A stretch of DNA of 64,000 nt, taken from contig CM077600.1 of NCBI GenBank assembly GCA_039654915.1, positions 45,120,492 to 45,184,491 of the forward strand. Direction: 5' to 3'. Position numbers and translations under genes: made by a program. Numbering within the stretch: position 1 is the stretch's first letter; every line of letters starts with the position of its first letter. Source of the DNA: Aquilaria yunnanensis. Its lineage: Eukaryota; Streptophyta; Magnoliopsida; Malvales; Thymelaeaceae. Below the pieces are notes generated by a model. It made no database searches and had not been told where the DNA came from. It saw nothing but the letters and a program-made list of their open reading frames with translations. Positions 61,661-64,000 of the stretch are shown piece by piece.

Positions 61661-63739
61661 ATGAAGCTCTCGCGTCTCCGTTCAATCGTCAACGGCGTGG
61701 GCGGTCGCTTCAGGTCTGGTAACGGAACTCGTTCCCCGTCTTATTCAACAGCTACAGCCAGCGTACAAAAGGCATCTGGAGTTTCAACTTCGAGGGATCT
61801 CTACCGCAGAATTTCGCCTTTCGGCGATCCTGACGCCTCCGTCGTCCCAATTCTTGACCAGTGGGTTGAGGAAGGCGGAGACGTTCGGAAAGGTGATCTC
61901 TGTCAATGTATCAAGGCACTTAGGCACAACAGACGTTACAAACACGCTCTCCAGGTATTCATTTTAACGCTTTTTCCTTTTCCTTTTTTTTTTTTTTTTG
62001 TTTTTTTGTAGTGAAAAATTCTATTTAAAGCAACCGCCATCTAACTTTGCTCTCGTCGTGAAAACCAGAACGTTATCAATTCGAGCGTCTAATTTGGCCG
62101 TAAAATCAAAATCCTCTAGCATTAGCTTCCCTAATGGTTGGTGTAATATTCTTAGGAATTTTCTTGTTTTTATTCCAAGAAATGATTAGTGAAATAACTA
62201 ATAAGTTGTGCTAGATTGTCATCCTAATGATGTTGGATTCTAAAGAATTAGGGGCATCCCTAAGTCTGCTTGAATTGACAGTAATAACTTTGCTCTGCTT
62301 GGACTTAGTGATGGGTGTATTAGCATTACCTCTCGCACCACTCTACTTTTTGTTTTTCTTGTTCGCCTTTCTCTTGCCTCTTCATTTTCATATTTTAAGA
62401 TAGATATTCACTAGCACACCTGACCTTGTTCTTCTGGTTAATGCCTTGAGTCCTTACAAAGATTTCTTTTTGTTGGCCCCAGGTATCTATGTGGATGAGC
62501 GACAAAAGATACTTTAGTTTAACAAATCCAGATGTTGCCATCCGGCTCGACTTGATTTGTAAAGTTCATGGGATAGAGCAAGCTGAGAAATTTTTCAATA
62601 ATGTCTCTAGTTGTTTTAAAACTTTTGAGGTCTATGGGTCTCTTCTTAACTGCTATGCTCACGTGAAACATGTGGAAAAGGCAGAAGCTGTAATGCAGAC
62701 TATGAAGGGTTTAGGGTCAGATACCTTGCCTTGCAATGTTCTGCTGAAACTCTATCACCAGACTGAAAACTTTGATAAACTGAATGCACTGATTGAAGAA
62801 ATGGAGGAGAAAGGCATTCCTTCTGACAAATTTACCTACGGTACCCGGTTAAATGCATATGCAGCTCTGCACGACGTTGAGGGAATGGATAACACCATGC
62901 AGAAAGCAGAATCAAATTCTGACACCATTCTTGATTGGTCTTTCTATTCCGTGGCTGCAAATGCGTATATACTTACAGGCCTATTTGACAAGGCTTTAGC
63001 ATTGCTGAAGAAATGTGAGGATCTGATGCCAAGGCACAACAGTGAAGTTTATAACTATCTTCTCACACAATATGCTGCCACAGGAAGAAAAGATGAAGTT
63101 TTAAGACTTTGGGAACAATACAAAGAACGAGATAGGGTTTACAATAAGGGATATTTGAGTGTGATGGCTGCTCTCGTCAAGCTTGATGACGTTGAAACTG
63201 CTGAGAAGATTTTTGAAGACTGGGAAGCCAGTAATATGGCCTTTGATATACGCCTGCCAAATCTCTTGTTGAGGAGCTATGCAAAAAGCGGACTTCTCGA
63301 GAAGGCAGAAACCTTAGTAAACAGAATAATACTTGAAGGGCAGAGGCCAGATGCAAAAACATGGTACCATCTATCACAAGCACTGCTTCAGCATGGTGAA
63401 GTAGAAAAAGCTGTAGAAGCTATGAAAGATGCGATACTGATTTCAAAGAAGGGGTGGAAGCCTGCGAAGGCAAGTTTGGTGACATGCCTAGAGCTCTTGA
63501 AAGATGAAGATATGAAGAGAGCTGAGGAATTCATTAGGCTGCTAAGAGATCAAAACATTATCTCTGGGGATATCCAAGAGTGGTTGGGCTATATGAAGGT
63601 CGAGAAGTCCGACCTTGGTTTGTTGATTGACAGAGAGCATGATGCTTTGCTTAGAACCGGAGAAACATGGGAACCTTCAGAGGCGCAGAATAGATCGATG
63701 GGGAAGATTTCTGAAGTTGAGAGTATCATGAGTTCCTAG
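61661..63739 (+). CDS. P-class pentatricopeptide repeat protein, probably mitochondrial
   Basis: PPR proteins bind organellar RNA, each ~35-residue helical repeat reading about one base. Two exons join in phase: 61661-61954 and 62483-63739, giving 516 residues. The first ~40 residues are rich in Arg and Ser with almost no acidic residues, a likely mitochondrial presequence. Repeats begin after residue ~130: for example FEVYGSLLNCYAHVKHVEKA, LPCNVLLKLYHQTENFDKLN, FTYGTRLNAYAALHDVEGM, SVAANAYILTGLFDKALALL and TWYHLSQALLQHGEVEKAVE. No DYW, E or SMR domain is present, so it is P class. It belongs with the short two-exon Arabidopsis mitochondrial PPR proteins of similar size; the RNA target is unknown. 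Stop TAG at 63737-63739. Confidence 0.93.
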
Positions 63740-64000
63740 ACTCCAGGGAGATTTTAAACATGTCTGACTTCTTTGACTTAAATTTGACTTGGTAAGTTTA
63801 TGTCGATGATATATGGTCCACGAGTTTTATAAGCCAGTGAGACAGTAAAGGTTTTGTTTTAAAATTTTTAAGAAGAATTCAATATGTGTACATTTAACAG
63901 ACAAAACATCTAATTCAATCAACTTAATCCAAACTAACTTATATATATATATATATAATCAATTTCATTTAGAAGCCAACTTTGATTAGGTATAATAACC
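63740..64000. other. PPR gene trailer and downstream DNA
   Basis: Probable 3' leader of the PPR gene, then an (AT)n microsatellite near 63940-63957. Nothing else seen. Confidence 0.5.

Overview
The window is nuclear DNA of a flowering plant, almost certainly a eudicot. It is AT-rich, its genes carry GT-AG introns, and its recognisable genes are a chloroplast-targeted prenyltransferase, a plant-only IQM calmodulin-binding protein and a plant-type PPR protein. Ty3 and Mutator-type transposons fill most of the rest. The species cannot be named from the sequence.

Five genes look intact, each rebuilt here exon by exon with frames that join: an IQM-family protein (20370-23092, +), homogentisate solanesyltransferase HST/PDS2 (23671-28175, -), ribosomal protein eS28 (48054-48251, +), ribosomal protein uS7/RPS5 (57237-58825, +) and a mitochondrial-type P-class PPR protein (61661-63739, +). 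IQM and HST converge tail to tail about 0.6 kb apart. A sixth locus at the left edge (1-1673, -) is eIF3 subunit c with introns retained but two in-frame stops, so it is a probable pseudogene. The genes show no common pathway; they are an ordinary mixed plant gene neighbourhood.

From 3.3 to 19 kb lies a transposon graveyard: a large degenerate LTR-like segment ending in a tRNA-Arg-type primer site, Ty3 polyprotein tails in opposite orientations, a fold-back element, a tRNA-derived SINE, and several Mutator-like elements with long terminal inverted repeats (families called A, B, D and E here), some nested. From 29 to 32 kb are a GC-rich element with a minisatellite, a LINE remnant and a hAT-like element.

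From 32.46 to 47.42 kb a 2.0-kb Mutator-like element (H) is split by a complete 12.9-kb Athila-type Ty3 retrotransposon with 5-bp target duplications, both LTRs, primer site, polypurine tracts, gag-pol and an env-like gene. Its LTRs are about 98% identical, yet gag-pol has three visible lesions (two stops, one frameshift). The env-like frame is open, with splice signals and a cluster of GGCGCC palindromes upstream like those around the LTR TATA box. The outer end of element H lies just upstream of the eS28 gene and forms a telo-box-like motif there.

From 49.7 to 51.5 kb one Mutator-like element sits inside another with a perfect 9-bp target duplication. From 51.5 to 57 kb the DNA is AT-rich and mostly empty. 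Between RPS5 and the PPR gene lies a LINE RNase-H remnant carrying an apparently perfect 225-bp tandem duplication.

All calls come from reading the sequence; no database search or alignment program was run.
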